Below, in pieces: positions 45,536 to 54,926 of a stretch of 64,000 bases of DNA. The notes below the pieces were generated by a model. That model was not told the origin of the DNA. It made no database searches and saw only the letters and a list, made by a program, of their open reading frames with translations. The first letter of the stretch is position 1, and each line of letters starts with the position of its first letter. The DNA is taken from assembly GCF_034350045.1 (NCBI RefSeq), contig NZ_CP133781.1:2448001-2512000 (forward strand), in the 5' to 3' direction. The DNA comes from Pseudomonas sp. CCI4.2. Its GTDB lineage: Bacteria; Pseudomonadota; Gammaproteobacteria; Pseudomonadales; Pseudomonadaceae. A program made the position numbers and the translations under genes.

Positions 45536-46560
45536 CCCGTAAGTTTTTTCGCCCAACGCTGATGGCACTGGCAGTCTCGACCAGTCCTGCATTCTTTTTC
45601 ATGGCTCAGGCCGCTGAAGGGATGGATCCGTCTATAGCGATGCCATCAAGTGCGGACTCAACGCCTTCGACTGCGCAAAAATCCAAGCCAGCCAAAGCGA
45701 AAGATGGCGCGAAGGATCACACCAAGATGGACCACGGCTCAATGGGATCTATGGACCATAGCAAGATGGGGGCTATGGATCACAGCAAGATGAGCATGGA
45801 CGACGGGCACATGGACGGTATGGACAGCATGGATGGAGGGGCGACCACGAGCCGAACCCCGATCCCCGTACTTACCGACGCTGACCGTGCAGCCGCCTTT
45901 CCAGATGTGGCTGGCCACGGTGTTCACGACAAAAAACTTAACTCCTTCATCCTTCTGGATAAGTTTGAGTATCAAGACGCTGACAACGGTAGTGCGCTGG
46001 CCTGGGATGCAAAAGGATGGATCGGCGGTGACGTTGATCGCCTGTGGCTGCGCTCGGAAGGTGAACGCACCAATGGCGTAACGCAAAACGCTGAACTCCA
46101 GGCGCTTTGGGGGCACGCCGTCGGTCCGTGGTGGGATGTCGTCACTGGCGTTCGGCAAGACTTCAAGCCTGGGTCGCCCCAAACATGGGGAGCGCTCGGC
46201 GTTCAGGGCATGGCCCTCTATAACTTTGAAGCTGAAGCGACCGCCTACATTGGTGAGAAGGGTCAAACCGCTGCTCGACTTGAGGGCGATTACGACATCC
46301 TGCTGACAAATCGCCTGATCTTGCAGCCGACCGCAGAAGTGAACCTGTACGGAAAAAATGATCCTCAGCGCGGCATAGGATCTGGATTGGCGAACACCGA
46401 AGTAGGTTTGCGGTTACGTTACGAGATTGTTCGTGAATTTGCCCCCTACGTCGGTGTTACCTGGAACCACTCCTACGGCAAGACGGCAGACCTGGCCAGC
46501 GATGAAGGAGAAAAGACCAACGATGCTCGATTCGTAGTGGGTATTCGGATGTGGTTCTGA
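45532..46560 (+). CDS. copB: Outer-membrane copper resistance protein CopB
   Basis: A 342-residue protein. A signal peptide (cut after AQA) is followed by a Met/His/Asp-rich copper-binding segment (residues 70-115, repeats of MDHSKM) and then a C-terminal beta-barrel domain of the CopB/PcoB family ([15 protein letters not shown]...[14 protein letters not shown]) ending in Phe. It binds copper at the cell surface and acts with CopA. Translation is likely coupled to the short frame upstream. Confidence 0.92.
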   Translation: MTRKFFRPTLMALAVSTSPAFFFMAQAAEGMDPSIAMPSSADSTPSTAQKSKPAKAKDGAKDHTKMDHGSMGSMDHSKMGAMDHSKMSMDDGHMDGMDSMDGGATTSRTPIPVLTDADRAAAFPDVAGHGVHDKKLNSFILLDKFEYQDADNGSALAWDAKGWIGGDVDRLWLRSEGERTNGVTQNAELQALWGHAVGPWWDVVTGVRQDFKPGSPQTWGALGVQGMALYNFEAEATAYIGEKGQTAARLEGDYDILLTNRLILQPTAEVNLYGKNDPQRGIGSGLANTEVGLRLRYEIVREFAPYVGVTWNHSYGKTADLASDEGEKTNDARFVVGIRMWF

Positions 46561-46726
46561 GTCGATTTAGCGATGCCATCCAGCGGTTTGAATAACCGAG
46601 GAACCACCTCCCCGACGTATGGGTGAGATCATCAACCAAACCTAAACGCAGCGGCATTAAACGCTCCGGATGGCATTAGCGCTACTGGAGCATCCCACCG
46701 CAGACAAGGTAAAAGGAAAAATATTC

Positions 46727-47194
46727 ATGATGGCTAGCTTCCGACTTTCTAGTCGATCTCTACGTCTCGCAACGTTTGCAGCGCTGTTCATCGGCTCAAC
46801 CGCTCAAGCAGCTCAGGCCCTGACAATTGATGTTCATCGAGACGCAAACTGCGGATGCTGCAAGAAATGGATTCAGTATCTTGAAGCAAACGGCTTCACC
46901 GTCATTGATCATGTAGAAACCAACATGAGCGCTGTCAAACAAGATCTCGGCGTTGTTCCACGTCTCTCGTCCTGCCACACCGCGATGATCAAGGAAAAGT
47001 TTGTCGAGGGCCACGTGCCTGCTGAACAGATAATTGCAATGACTAAGCGTGACGACCTTGTCGGGATCGCTGCTCCTGGCATGCCGGCAGGCTCTCCAGG
47101 AATGGAGGTCGAAGGGAACCATGGTGCCTATCAAGTAATTGGCCTTACCAGCGCGGGCATAGATCAGGTTGTAGCGATATATCCTGAAAACTAG
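46727..47194 (+). CDS. copG: DUF411 copper protein, CopG type
   Basis: A 155-residue precursor with signal peptide (cut near AQA). The mature domain begins LTIDVHRDANCGCCKKW, a thioredoxin-like start with a CxCC motif, and includes LSSCHTAMI; these cysteines and histidines are the ligands of the multi-copper cluster known for bacterial CopG. It is periplasmic and presumed to handle Cu(I)/Cu(II) redox or transfer. AAGGAAAAA precedes the tandem ATGs (46727 and 46730). It is the last intact gene of the island before tRNA-Gly. Confidence 0.87.
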   Translation: MMASFRLSSRSLRLATFAALFIGSTAQAAQALTIDVHRDANCGCCKKWIQYLEANGFTVIDHVETNMSAVKQDLGVVPRLSSCHTAMIKEKFVEGHVPAEQIIAMTKRDDLVGIAAPGMPAGSPGMEVEGNHGAYQVIGLTSAGIDQVVAIYPEN

Positions 47195-47217
47195 CCAGAA
47201 AACTCTCGGATGTATAA

Positions 47218-47361
47218 CGAATCAAAGCCACGGGGACTCAAGCAGTCGGAGCTATTGCCGCTGCCGTCGTCTTTGAAAGATTCGGAGCGTCGGTGTTGAT
47301 CAATCTGGGGAGGTTTCTGACGTTATGCTGTGTTGCGATGGTGATTGCCGGTCGTGAGTAG
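47218..47361 (+). pseudogene. Possible 3' remnant of a membrane protein gene
   Basis: An open frame of 47 codons with no start codon near its beginning, ending at a TAG at 47359. Its translation (GAIAAAVVFERFGASVLINL, then GRFLTLCCVAMVIAGRE) has the look of the last two membrane segments of a transporter. The 5' part is absent. It may be what is left of a gene cut when the island was assembled next to the tRNA. No family assigned. Confidence 0.3.
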
Positions 47362-47516
47362 CGGTGACGTCTGAAGTTATTAAGGGGGGGCGACGCCCCG
47401 ATAGATCACCTAAAATGGGATAGGTGTACAGCCTAGTAGGAAAGAACCTGACGTCTGCGTTACAGCAGTAACAGGCACCTACATTTCGCGGGGTAGGCCG
47501 AAAGCCTTGAAAGCAT

Positions 47517-47590
47517 TGGAGCGGGTGAAGGGAATCGAACCCTCGTTATCAGCTTGGGAAGCTGGAGTAATGCCATTATACGACACCCGC
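47517..47590 (-). tRNA. tRNA-Gly (anticodon CCC)
   Basis: The minus strand reads GCGGGTGTCGTATAATGGCA at the 5' end, anticodon loop TTCCCAA, T-arm GAGGGTTCGATTCCCTT, and the acceptor 3' strand CACCCGC, followed by T and an encoded CCA. The acceptor stem GCGGGTG/CACCCGC is perfect. Its 3' end faces the copper island, the usual orientation for integration at a tRNA. Confidence 0.95.
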
Positions 47591-47784
47591 TTTTCGCGGC
47601 TGACTTTGTACCAGATGTCGCCTGTGAACAGAAGCGCTAATTTCTTGAATGGTGCATTTCAAGCAAATCCACATCGTCTGACTTGCACCAGTTCCCGCCC
47701 ATCCGGCTTCTGGCAAAAACATTCCCTGCAGAAATTACCTGCAAACTAGATCAGGCAATTCCCGCAGGGAATGACGCTTTCGTT

Positions 47785-48669
47785 TCACAGTGCAAACGCA
47801 TATTGGTTCTGTACGTGGTGGTACCGCGACCGCTTGGGGGCGGCTTCTGGTTTCAGGAAATTCAACAGGGCCTTTTGCGAATCGCTGCAGGCGGTTTTGT
47901 GTTCCATGTCGAGGAAGTGCCCGGTGCTTTGCAGGGTGGTGAACTGGCAATTGGCGACGTGCTCGCCGAAGAGCCTGGAGTCTTCTGCCGCAGTGTATTC
48001 GTCCCACTCGCCATTAAGGAATAGCACCGGTACGTCGATGTTTTGTGCTGCGTTGAGGTAGCACAGTTGATCAATGCTCAGCACTTCGCTGATGTGAAAA
48101 TGCATCTGCACGTACTCATGGATATCAAGCGAGCTGACGTGCCGGTAGTTGAAGCGTTTGAACAATGACGGCAGGTGCTTGCCGATGGTGTTGTTCACCA
48201 AGTGGCCGACTTCGTGCCGATCAAACGCGCCTAGGTGCATGACGCAGCGTTCGAGATAGTCGCGCATGTGGTCGTTGACCACGGGGGAGAACGAACTGAT
48301 GACAGCTTTCTCGATCCGCCGTGGCCGATGGGAGAGGGCGACCAAGGTGGCTGCACCGCCCCACGAGAACGACAGCACGTGCTCTGCGGCAAAGTGGTCG
48401 ATCAGTTCAAGCAAGATCTGACCTTCCAGCTCTTTAGTCAGCGGTTTGCGATGCAGGTTGTGGGCTTTGGATTTGCCCGCGTAGGGTTGGTCGTACAGCA
48501 CCACGTTGAATTGCGGGTAAAGGTTACGGGCGGTTTGGGCAAAAGACGCAGTGGTGGCCATTGAGCCGTTGACCAGAATAATGGTCTTTTCTGCGGCGTC
48601 TGCGCGGTAAAACTCCGTGTAGACCCGGAACTGACCTTGTAGATCAAGCACAGCGATTTCTGGGCTCAT
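47785..48669 (-). CDS. phaG: PhaG, 3-hydroxyacyl-ACP thioesterase/transacylase
   Basis: A 294-residue alpha/beta-hydrolase. It follows P. putida PhaG almost position by position (IAVLDLQGQFRVYTEFYRAD, ILVNGSMATTASFAQTARNL, then LNGEWDEYTAAEDSRLFGEH and TGHFLDMEHKTAC) and is more distantly like RhlA. Catalytic candidates are Ser in FSWGGA (a variant GXSXG), Asp in WDEYT and His in TGHF. PhaG diverts 3-hydroxyacyl groups from fatty-acid synthesis to medium-chain polyhydroxyalkanoate. Single gene with its own upstream region; no other pha gene is in the window. Confidence 0.92.
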   Translation of the reverse strand: MSPEIAVLDLQGQFRVYTEFYRADAAEKTIILVNGSMATTASFAQTARNLYPQFNVVLYDQPYAGKSKAHNLHRKPLTKELEGQILLELIDHFAAEHVLSFSWGGAATLVALSHRPRRIEKAVISSFSPVVNDHMRDYLERCVMHLGAFDRHEVGHLVNNTIGKHLPSLFKRFNYRHVSSLDIHEYVQMHFHISEVLSIDQLCYLNAAQNIDVPVLFLNGEWDEYTAAEDSRLFGEHVANCQFTTLQSTGHFLDMEHKTACSDSQKALLNFLKPEAAPKRSRYHHVQNQYAFAL

Positions 48670-48867
48670 GACGACTTACTCCTGGCGTAGAACAGGTATG
48701 CGCGCAAACGAGATTGCACGAGCTTCGTGACAGGTAGGCATACGCCTGGAAAATGGGGGCCCATGTCGATCCGACAGGATCTGGTCGACAGGTATTGTTA
48801 TTGGCGGGCTGTCTGTCGGGGCGGAACCAGAGGTTCTCGTCTCGGCAAAAGTTTCTTAGAAGTTGTT

Positions 48868-48885
48868 TGTGACTGATCAGTCACA
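48868..48885. promoter_or_regulatory. Perfect 18-bp palindrome upstream of phaG
   Basis: TGTGACTGATCAGTCACA, 200 bases before phaG in the 311-base gap to rsuA. Size and symmetry fit a dimeric repressor site of the TetR type. A separate stem, AACGGCAC/GTGCCGTT at 48917-48939, lies just after rsuA and may end its transcript. Nothing else is seen in the gap. Confidence 0.4.
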
Positions 48886-48980
48886 TGCGGACTGACGGTT
48901 GGATTCAAGCAGGCTCAACGGCACCTCGCAAGTGCCGTTGGTACATTGTTCGACAACTTCTGCTGAACGGTAGGCTGAGT

Positions 48981-49673
48981 TCAAATCGCCAGAATTTCCG
49001 CGTCAAAAAGGGGGCGGTACTCACCGGGTGCCAACTCGGGGTCGAGGTGCAGTGGACCCATGGACTCGCGATGCAGGCGCAGCACTTTGTTATCGAAGTG
49101 GCCAAACATGCGTTTGACCTGGTGATAGCGGCCTTCGACGATGCTCAAGCGTGCGCTGTGCGGGGTTAGTAGCGTCAATTCTGCGGGCTGAGTGGTGAGG
49201 TTTTCGAAGGCGAAATAAAAGCCTTCAGCGAACTTTTTCACGTAGTGCGCAGTGATCTCGTGTTCGGTTTCGACGTAGTAGATTTTTGCGATTCTGGTGT
49301 GCGGTTGGGTGAGGCGTCGGGACCACACGCCATCATTGGTGATCAGCATCAGGCCGGTGGTGTTGAAGTCCAACCGTCCGGCAATGTGCAGCTCGTGTTT
49401 GTCGGGCTCATCAAGCAGGTCAAGCACGGTGCGATGCTGTGGATCGATCGTGGCGCTGACACACCCCGGTGGTTTGTGCAGCATGAAGTATCGGGCGGGC
49501 GTACCGGCTTGTAGCACCTCGTCATCGCACTCCACACGGCTGAATTCGCGCACCTCGTGAAGAGGATCGCTGACGATTTGCCCGTCGACTTTGATCCGCT
49601 TGCCAACCAGTGCAAAGCGCACGTCTTTGCGACTGAAGCGCGGCAGGTTACTGAGGAATCGATCCAGACGCAT
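48981..49673 (-). CDS. rsuA: 16S rRNA pseudouridine(516) synthase RsuA
   Basis: A 230-residue enzyme. N-terminal S4 RNA-binding domain (MRLDRFLSNLPRFSRKDVRF), then the synthase domain with the catalytic Asp in IAGRLDFNTTGLMLITNDG, and the family motif EGRYHQVKRMF. It makes pseudouridine 516 in 16S rRNA during ribosome assembly. Last gene of a three-gene minus-strand run; six bases separate it from the CWC gene. Confidence 0.93.
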   Translation of the reverse strand: MRLDRFLSNLPRFSRKDVRFALVGKRIKVDGQIVSDPLHEVREFSRVECDDEVLQAGTPARYFMLHKPPGCVSATIDPQHRTVLDLLDEPDKHELHIAGRLDFNTTGLMLITNDGVWSRRLTQPHTRIAKIYYVETEHEITAHYVKKFAEGFYFAFENLTTQPAELTLLTPHSARLSIVEGRYHQVKRMFGHFDNKVLRLHRESMGPLHLDPELAPGEYRPLFDAEILAI

Positions 49674-49679
49674 GGTGAC

Positions 49680-49910
49680 TCAGTGGTCAGATTTCGACGT
49701 GACGTCGATTTCGGCGCGTGCGCAGCGGGGGCATAAGCAGGCTTGGTTGCGTGTATTAAGCGGCAGTGCTTCGAATAACGCCGGGTCAATGTCCACTGAA
49801 AAACACCAGCACGGCTGCGCGGCCGTGCGCGGGTCGGCCAGGGTGCAACTGTTGCTAAGGCCGCAGACCGGGCAGGTCGAGCTGTCGATTGGGTCGGGTT
49901 CATTCAGCAT
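49680..49910 (-). CDS. Cysteine-rich CWC-family small protein
   Basis: A 76-residue protein with cysteines arranged as STCPVCGLSNSC...PCWCFSVDI...CLCPRC, the CWC pattern (the name comes from the Cys-Trp-Cys triplet). It probably binds zinc. Function unknown. It overlaps the end of the diguanylate cyclase gene by 11 bases, so the two are co-translated. Confidence 0.85.
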   Translation of the reverse strand: MLNEPDPIDSSTCPVCGLSNSCTLADPRTAAQPCWCFSVDIDPALFEALPLNTRNQACLCPRCARAEIDVTSKSDH

Positions 49911-51387
49911 TTGGGAGCGCCGTTTCTATGCATACCTGATTTCGCCCGGCTTGCTTGGCGCGATACAGCGCGCGGTCGGCCCGAGCGATCAGGCTGTGCA
50001 GGGTGTCGTTGGATTGCCATTGGGTCAGGCCGAGGCTGACGGTGACTCGCAATGGCGTCCCGAAAAAGGTGTAGCGATGCTGCTCGGCCAGTGTGCGGAT
50101 CTTTTCCGCGACTGACTGTGCGTGGTCGCTGTCGGTTTCTTTGAGCAGGATGATGAACTCTTCGCCGCCCCAGCGACAAATGATATCGGAACGACGCAGG
50201 CAGCTTCTCAAGTCACTCGCGAAGCCGACAAGCACATCATCACCGGCCAAATGTCCGTGGTTGTCATTGAGGCTTTTGAAGTGATCGAGGTCCAGCAGCA
50301 AGGCCGCCAGTGGTTTGGTTTCCCGTTGTGCTTCTTGCATTGCCTTGAGCGCCAACAGGTCGAAACCGCGCCGGTTGGGCAGTCCGGTGAGGCTATCGAG
50401 GGTGGCTTGAACTTCGATTTTGTGCTGAAAACGCCGGATCACCCGGCGCAGGAGCAGCATCACCACCGCCGTGACCATCAGGCAAATAAACAGGTTCAGG
50501 TACAGCGATTGGCGAATATCGCTCATCGCGCCGTCTTCCTGTTTGTCGACGTACAGGTACCAGTTCAGCTCAGGGATGAAACGTACATTGAGAAAGTGGT
50601 CTTGGCCCTGAACCTCGTACTCATAACTGCCGCTTTGTGGTTTTGGCAGTTTGCCCTTCAGGTCACTCAAGCCCGGCAAGTTGCTGAGCAGCTGACCGAT
50701 AGTCGCGCCCTGTGGGCCACCGTCCGCGCCGGTGAGGACGATCCTGCCGAACGTGTCGACGAAGTACACGCTGCGCTGGTATCGCTGCTGATAGCGGTCA
50801 ATCAGCTTGGTAACGGCGTCGACGGTCAGGCCAACCCCGGTCGCACCAATAAAGTTGTCGTTGTAGTCGAACACTTTGTAATTGATGAAAAACGTCAGGT
50901 TGTCCTTATTGGCCATGTCCGGATCAACGTTGATTTCATAGGGCGTGACCATATCGCGCACTCGGTAATACCAGACGTCACGCGGTTCTTTGGCATCGAT
51001 TTGTTTAAGTACGCCTTTGGCCTGGTAATACTTGAGGCTGGAGTTGGAAATGAAAAAAGCGGTGTAAGCGCCGTAGTGGTCCATGACTTCTTTGAGGTAG
51101 CGGGTCATTTGCCCAGGGTCGTGTTCGCCCGCCACCACCCAATCGCGCATAAACGTGTCGCGCGCCATCATCGAGGAAATCAGGACCGGTCTTACCAAGT
51201 CTTTCTGGATTTCCGAATACACCGTGTCGGAGGTCAGGGGCAACTCGGTATTGACGATGCCGTCGCGAATCGTCGCCCGCGACGCGTAGTAACTCAGCAA
51301 CGATGTGGCAAGAAAACCGCCCCCCAATAGGATTACCAACGTCAGAACCAATGAGCGTTGCGAATTGAATGCGGAGTAAAGAGACAT
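49900..51387 (-). CDS. Membrane diguanylate cyclase with dCache sensor and GGDEF domain
   Basis: A 495-residue protein. Two membrane helices (about 10-30 and 300-320) enclose a periplasmic double-Cache sensor. The cytosolic GGDEF domain has active-site RWGGEEFIILL, and the inhibitory site RRSD lies five residues before it, so product feedback is likely intact. It makes cyclic-di-GMP in response to an outside ligand. The ATG at 51387 (MSLYSAFNSQ) is preferred over an upstream one at 51408. Confidence 0.9.
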   Translation of the reverse strand: MSLYSAFNSQRSLVLTLVILLGGGFLATSLLSYYASRATIRDGIVNTELPLTSDTVYSEIQKDLVRPVLISSMMARDTFMRDWVVAGEHDPGQMTRYLKEVMDHYGAYTAFFISNSSLKYYQAKGVLKQIDAKEPRDVWYYRVRDMVTPYEINVDPDMANKDNLTFFINYKVFDYNDNFIGATGVGLTVDAVTKLIDRYQQRYQRSVYFVDTFGRIVLTGADGGPQGATIGQLLSNLPGLSDLKGKLPKPQSGSYEYEVQGQDHFLNVRFIPELNWYLYVDKQEDGAMSDIRQSLYLNLFICLMVTAVVMLLLRRVIRRFQHKIEVQATLDSLTGLPNRRGFDLLALKAMQEAQRETKPLAALLLDLDHFKSLNDNHGHLAGDDVLVGFASDLRSCLRRSDIICRWGGEEFIILLKETDSDHAQSVAEKIRTLAEQHRYTFFGTPLRVTVSLGLTQWQSNDTLHSLIARADRALYRAKQAGRNQVCIETALPNAE

Positions 51388-51463
51388 GACAAATCCGTTG
51401 GTGAGCAAAATCCACTAGGGGACCGCATGCTAGCGTGTCGCCACCCTATGGCGCTACCGGGTT

Positions 51464-54400
51464 TCACGGGCCAGGACTGGGCGGGGCGCTGTTCATGGGA
51501 GCGGTATAAACCGGTGACTGGCGCATCGCCGCGCTGATGGCGGAGCAACGACAGTGCAGCAGCAAAATTCGGTCGTAATGAATGCCGTGCTCCGACAGGT
51601 TATTGAACAAGTCCTGCAATGCCGGTGGAGTCATGCCCAAGCGATTTCTAACCGTCAGCACATCCATCGGCACCGCAGGCAAATGCCCGCCACGCCAAGC
51701 GGACTGATTGGAATTGCGCACCACATGGCTGATGTCCTGATAACTCTCGCCGTCGCTGCCCTGAAATTTTGCCAGGCTGTAATTCTTGATTCTGCCGGGC
51801 AATGAAGTCCCCGCCAGAAGAGTATCGGTGACGGAAAAAGGCGGCAGCGCGTCCGACGCGAGGCGGTTGCCCGCTGCATCCAGCACTGAAAAAGGTCTGA
51901 CCTGTTGTCCTACCACGCGATGAAGTGTCGGATCGACAAGCACTGCACCGTGGGGTGCGTAGGTTCTGAGTTCGGTGCCGTTGGGAATCAGCGTGGTCTT
52001 CGTCCAGGGTAAGTAGTAGCCGTGGGTGCTGACGACCAAGGTTCTGGCTTGCGCTTGGTCTGAGGTCCACAGCAAAAACTTGCGATCAAGTTTCCATACT
52101 TGAACCGCTGAGGTACCAAAGACGTTGCTTCCTGGGACGGTCCAGGTTTTCATCAGGCGGGTCGTATTGAAAAATGCCTGGAGCGTGGTTTTTCGCGGAT
52201 TGATGCAGCCCCTGAGCAATGAACTAAAACCTGGTAAAGACGATGACGTGGGGGCGGCTCCGGCTCTGAGGGACTTTCCCGGCCGCAAGAGCGCGCTCAA
52301 GGATCGGAGCAACCCAGGGGCAAACGGCGCCAATTGAAACAGCCCGAGCGACAGCGCGTTCAGCACCGCCTGGCGTTTTTCGGCGTCCCGATGTCCGGGT
52401 AAATGGGCTGTCTTGATGTTCAGATAAACCGTGCCAGTATGCGCCAATACCGAAGCCACCCTCGCCGGCACTACCAGTAATGAAAGGGGGGCCAGCAGCA
52501 GCTGCAAATGGTTGAGTTGTTGCGTCCAGTAACGAAGCGTGACTTCCTTCGACGTCACGATCCGGTCGTTTGCATCCGCCTGATGATTACGCGCGAGGGT
52601 TTTCCGCATAAAAACGAACGGCGACGACGTTAACGTCTGCTCACAAAAGGCTTTGGATTTCGCTTTATGCAGATGGTTGGTGTAGACCACATCGGTCCAT
52701 GGACGAAGCAAAAAGCCGGGTGATTCAGCGCGTTGTTGGCCAGCCCAGACATCAAGGACACGAATGAGCTTTTGGTGTTGGTTCACTGGGACGTAATTCA
52801 ATAATGTGCTTCGCCACTGTTCATCCCTGGCTGCCTTTTCGATGTGTTGATCGAGTTCCTGACGGCTGTTGAACTCGACGAATGCTTGAGTCTGACCCGC
52901 TTGATACAGCACCTTCAGCGGCCGCTCGGATCTGGAGAACACCAGTAAACCTGCGCACTGCTGGCAATACTCGCCCTCCGTCAGTGCCGGTTGTAGGTAA
53001 AAGCCCAAGGCTGTGCAGTTGATGCCTGAAAAGGCGGCACGGGGTGACGGGTATTCTTGCGCCTCCACGAGCAGGTCAAACCCGGCACGGGATACATGGC
53101 CCATCTTCAAGCCGAGTACCGCTTGCGCGATAAAGGTCGCGGTGAGTGAGCGTTCAATAGCAGCCGCCTGTTTGTCCCAAAAGCTTTTGAAGCGTTTCGA
53201 CATTGAAGGCAGAAAATCAATGCCTTTTATAAGGCGTTCGATCGCATCCGGTGAGAGTGCCATTTCAGTATTTTCAGCCTGAATACCTTTCCCGGTTGGG
53301 TCCGAATAGACCACGCTGCGCCCACCGTTATCGAGATAACCCACGGGTCGGTCGACTCGATAGTTGCAGAGCAGCGCTGTGGTCAGGCTCATTGGGGTTT
53401 CGTTAGGCACATGAACAAAATTCACCGGCGCATGGGCGCTGCCTAACGGCGTGGTTGAGGTGCCACGGACGTAGCGAACGAACACGGTGTCGGGGGAGAG
53501 GTCTAGCTGATGACCTTTGAAAAGGGCGTTGCGCACCAGACGCTGGGCAACTTTTTTCGGGCGAGGTATTCGCTTTGACACATCAGGTTGTTGCCACAGA
53601 TCGATAGCGCTGACTAGCGCCAGGCCGCGCTCGATGGGTTTGAAAAGTGCTACATCGTCCCTGCCGTCTAACCCCAAATACGCTTCCAGGCGTTGAGCAG
53701 TAAGGTCCTCCAGCAAGAAGGTTTTTTGGGCTGCCGTGAGTGCTGTAAACACATCGCCGTTCACAAGGGTTGTGCTGAGATGAGTGTCGTCCTGTAGCTG
53801 TACGCCATCAAGAAGGGGCGCTAGCCAGGCGCAGGCGTTTAAGGTTTCGAGCTGCTTTGAACTGCCGAGGTTCTGACCGTCGTCGATGTATTCAACGGTC
53901 GTGGGCGTGTCGCCCAAGGTGTGAATAAAACAGTGTGACGTGACCTTAGACTTCAGCTGAAAAACCCCCGGGACGATTTGCCCATTCAGTGAAAGCAGGC
54001 TGATCGCTGCGCGCTCGCCGCAAATAGGGCGCTCAAGGAGTTCCAGTGTGGTGGGGAACCGGTCCAGACCCAAAGCATCAAGCGCCAAGGTGTAGCCCTC
54101 CAGCGTGATTTTCTTTTTGATGTACTGCCGGGACAGGCCATCGACAAACGAGAGCCTGGCGAGGATGCAATACGTCGCTTCATGGTGGGCCCAGAAGCGT
54201 TCAACCAGGACGTGGTAATCATGCTCCCACAGTGCTGAACGAATGAGTTTGATCAGAAAGCCACTGGTGAGTGATCCGAAGAGTGGACGATCAGGTTCGG
54301 CACATTTGATCAGCGCAAGAAAACGGGCGGGATCGAACGATGCGATAGCCACCTCAGTCAACGAAAGCGTTAGCGCGTACTGCTCGTCGCCATCGACGTG

Positions 54401-54814
54401 GACGTCAGGAGCAGTTTCAGTGGAAAAGTGGATGTACAACTCATTGGGTGAGGGCGGCTGTTCGATACCGTCGACGGCACCATTAGCCGTTAAAAACCGG
54501 ACCAGTTGTTGCCTGATGTAAGCCAGAGGCGATGGAGGTGCGTCCAGGTCCATTTTCCAGGTTTTCAAATTGAGCACCGAACCCACCAGCAGTTTGGCGG
54601 CGGGAGTTTTTCTCAGCATGGCGAGTCGTTGGTTGTTCAGGGCTTTAGCGGGGCCGGCATCAGGTGCCTGTTCCGAGGGTTGTTTATGAGCGCTGCCGGT
54701 ATAAACCGGGTCATAAAACGGCGATACCGAAAAAGCACCGGATGATGGGAGAGTGTCTGCGCGCTCATGAAGACGGTCCGCAAGTGCGACGGTTGGGTTC
54801 CAAGGTTCATTCAT
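51464..54814 (-). CDS. Large toxin-like protein (dermonecrotic toxin/DUF6543 type) with HG...C C-terminal domain
   Basis: A 1116-residue protein with no signal peptide. The body (residues 60-880) resembles the large Pseudomonas toxin-like proteins of the dermonecrotic/DUF6543 group, with segments such as SRQYIKKKITLEGYTLALDA and VNYVPVNQHQK-like repeats; a hydrophobic stretch (LQLLLAPLSLLVVPARVASV) lies at about 775-800. After residue 905 a separate domain has two strand-plus-catalytic-residue patterns: RTLVVSTHGYY (His931) and ILLLHCRCSA (Cys1088 and Cys1090), the order used by clan CD cysteine peptidases. I infer an exported or injected effector; the secretion route is not visible. Single gene. 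Confidence 0.65.
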   Translation of the reverse strand: MNEPWNPTVALADRLHERADTLPSSGAFSVSPFYDPVYTGSAHKQPSEQAPDAGPAKALNNQRLAMLRKTPAAKLLVGSVLNLKTWKMDLDAPPSPLAYIRQQLVRFLTANGAVDGIEQPPSPNELYIHFSTETAPDVHVDGDEQYALTLSLTEVAIASFDPARFLALIKCAEPDRPLFGSLTSGFLIKLIRSALWEHDYHVLVERFWAHHEATYCILARLSFVDGLSRQYIKKKITLEGYTLALDALGLDRFPTTLELLERPICGERAAISLLSLNGQIVPGVFQLKSKVTSHCFIHTLGDTPTTVEYIDDGQNLGSSKQLETLNACAWLAPLLDGVQLQDDTHLSTTLVNGDVFTALTAAQKTFLLEDLTAQRLEAYLGLDGRDDVALFKPIERGLALVSAIDLWQQPDVSKRIPRPKKVAQRLVRNALFKGHQLDLSPDTVFVRYVRGTSTTPLGSAHAPVNFVHVPNETPMSLTTALLCNYRVDRPVGYLDNGGRSVVYSDPTGKGIQAENTEMALSPDAIERLIKGIDFLPSMSKRFKSFWDKQAAAIERSLTATFIAQAVLGLKMGHVSRAGFDLLVEAQEYPSPRAAFSGINCTALGFYLQPALTEGEYCQQCAGLLVFSRSERPLKVLYQAGQTQAFVEFNSRQELDQHIEKAARDEQWRSTLLNYVPVNQHQKLIRVLDVWAGQQRAESPGFLLRPWTDVVYTNHLHKAKSKAFCEQTLTSSPFVFMRKTLARNHQADANDRIVTSKEVTLRYWTQQLNHLQLLLAPLSLLVVPARVASVLAHTGTVYLNIKTAHLPGHRDAEKRQAVLNALSLGLFQLAPFAPGLLRSLSALLRPGKSLRAGAAPTSSSLPGFSSLLRGCINPRKTTLQAFFNTTRLMKTWTVPGSNVFGTSAVQVWKLDRKFLLWTSDQAQARTLVVSTHGYYLPWTKTTLIPNGTELRTYAPHGAVLVDPTLHRVVGQQVRPFSVLDAAGNRLASDALPPFSVTDTLLAGTSLPGRIKNYSLAKFQGSDGESYQDISHVVRNSNQSAWRGGHLPAVPMDVLTVRNRLGMTPPALQDLFNNLSEHGIHYDRILLLHCRCSAISAAMRQSPVYTAPMNSAPPSPGP

Positions 54815-54926
54815 GGTGGGTGTTGATCAGGACGGAAGGAGCCTCACTGTGCCGCGAGAATTTCGTCCTGATCGGTATCTATGTAACGAGCGGCAAAGGA
54901 ATCACTCCGTCGCCCATCACTTCTGA

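Noticed and set aside
47507..47749. 80-codon frame on the plus strand
   Set aside because: It runs antisense through tRNA-Gly; this tRNA-derived frame is a well-known spurious ORF.
50122..51330. 402-codon plus-strand frame opposite the diguanylate cyclase
   Set aside because: Antisense to intact GGDEF and Cache domains; composition typical of a shadow frame.
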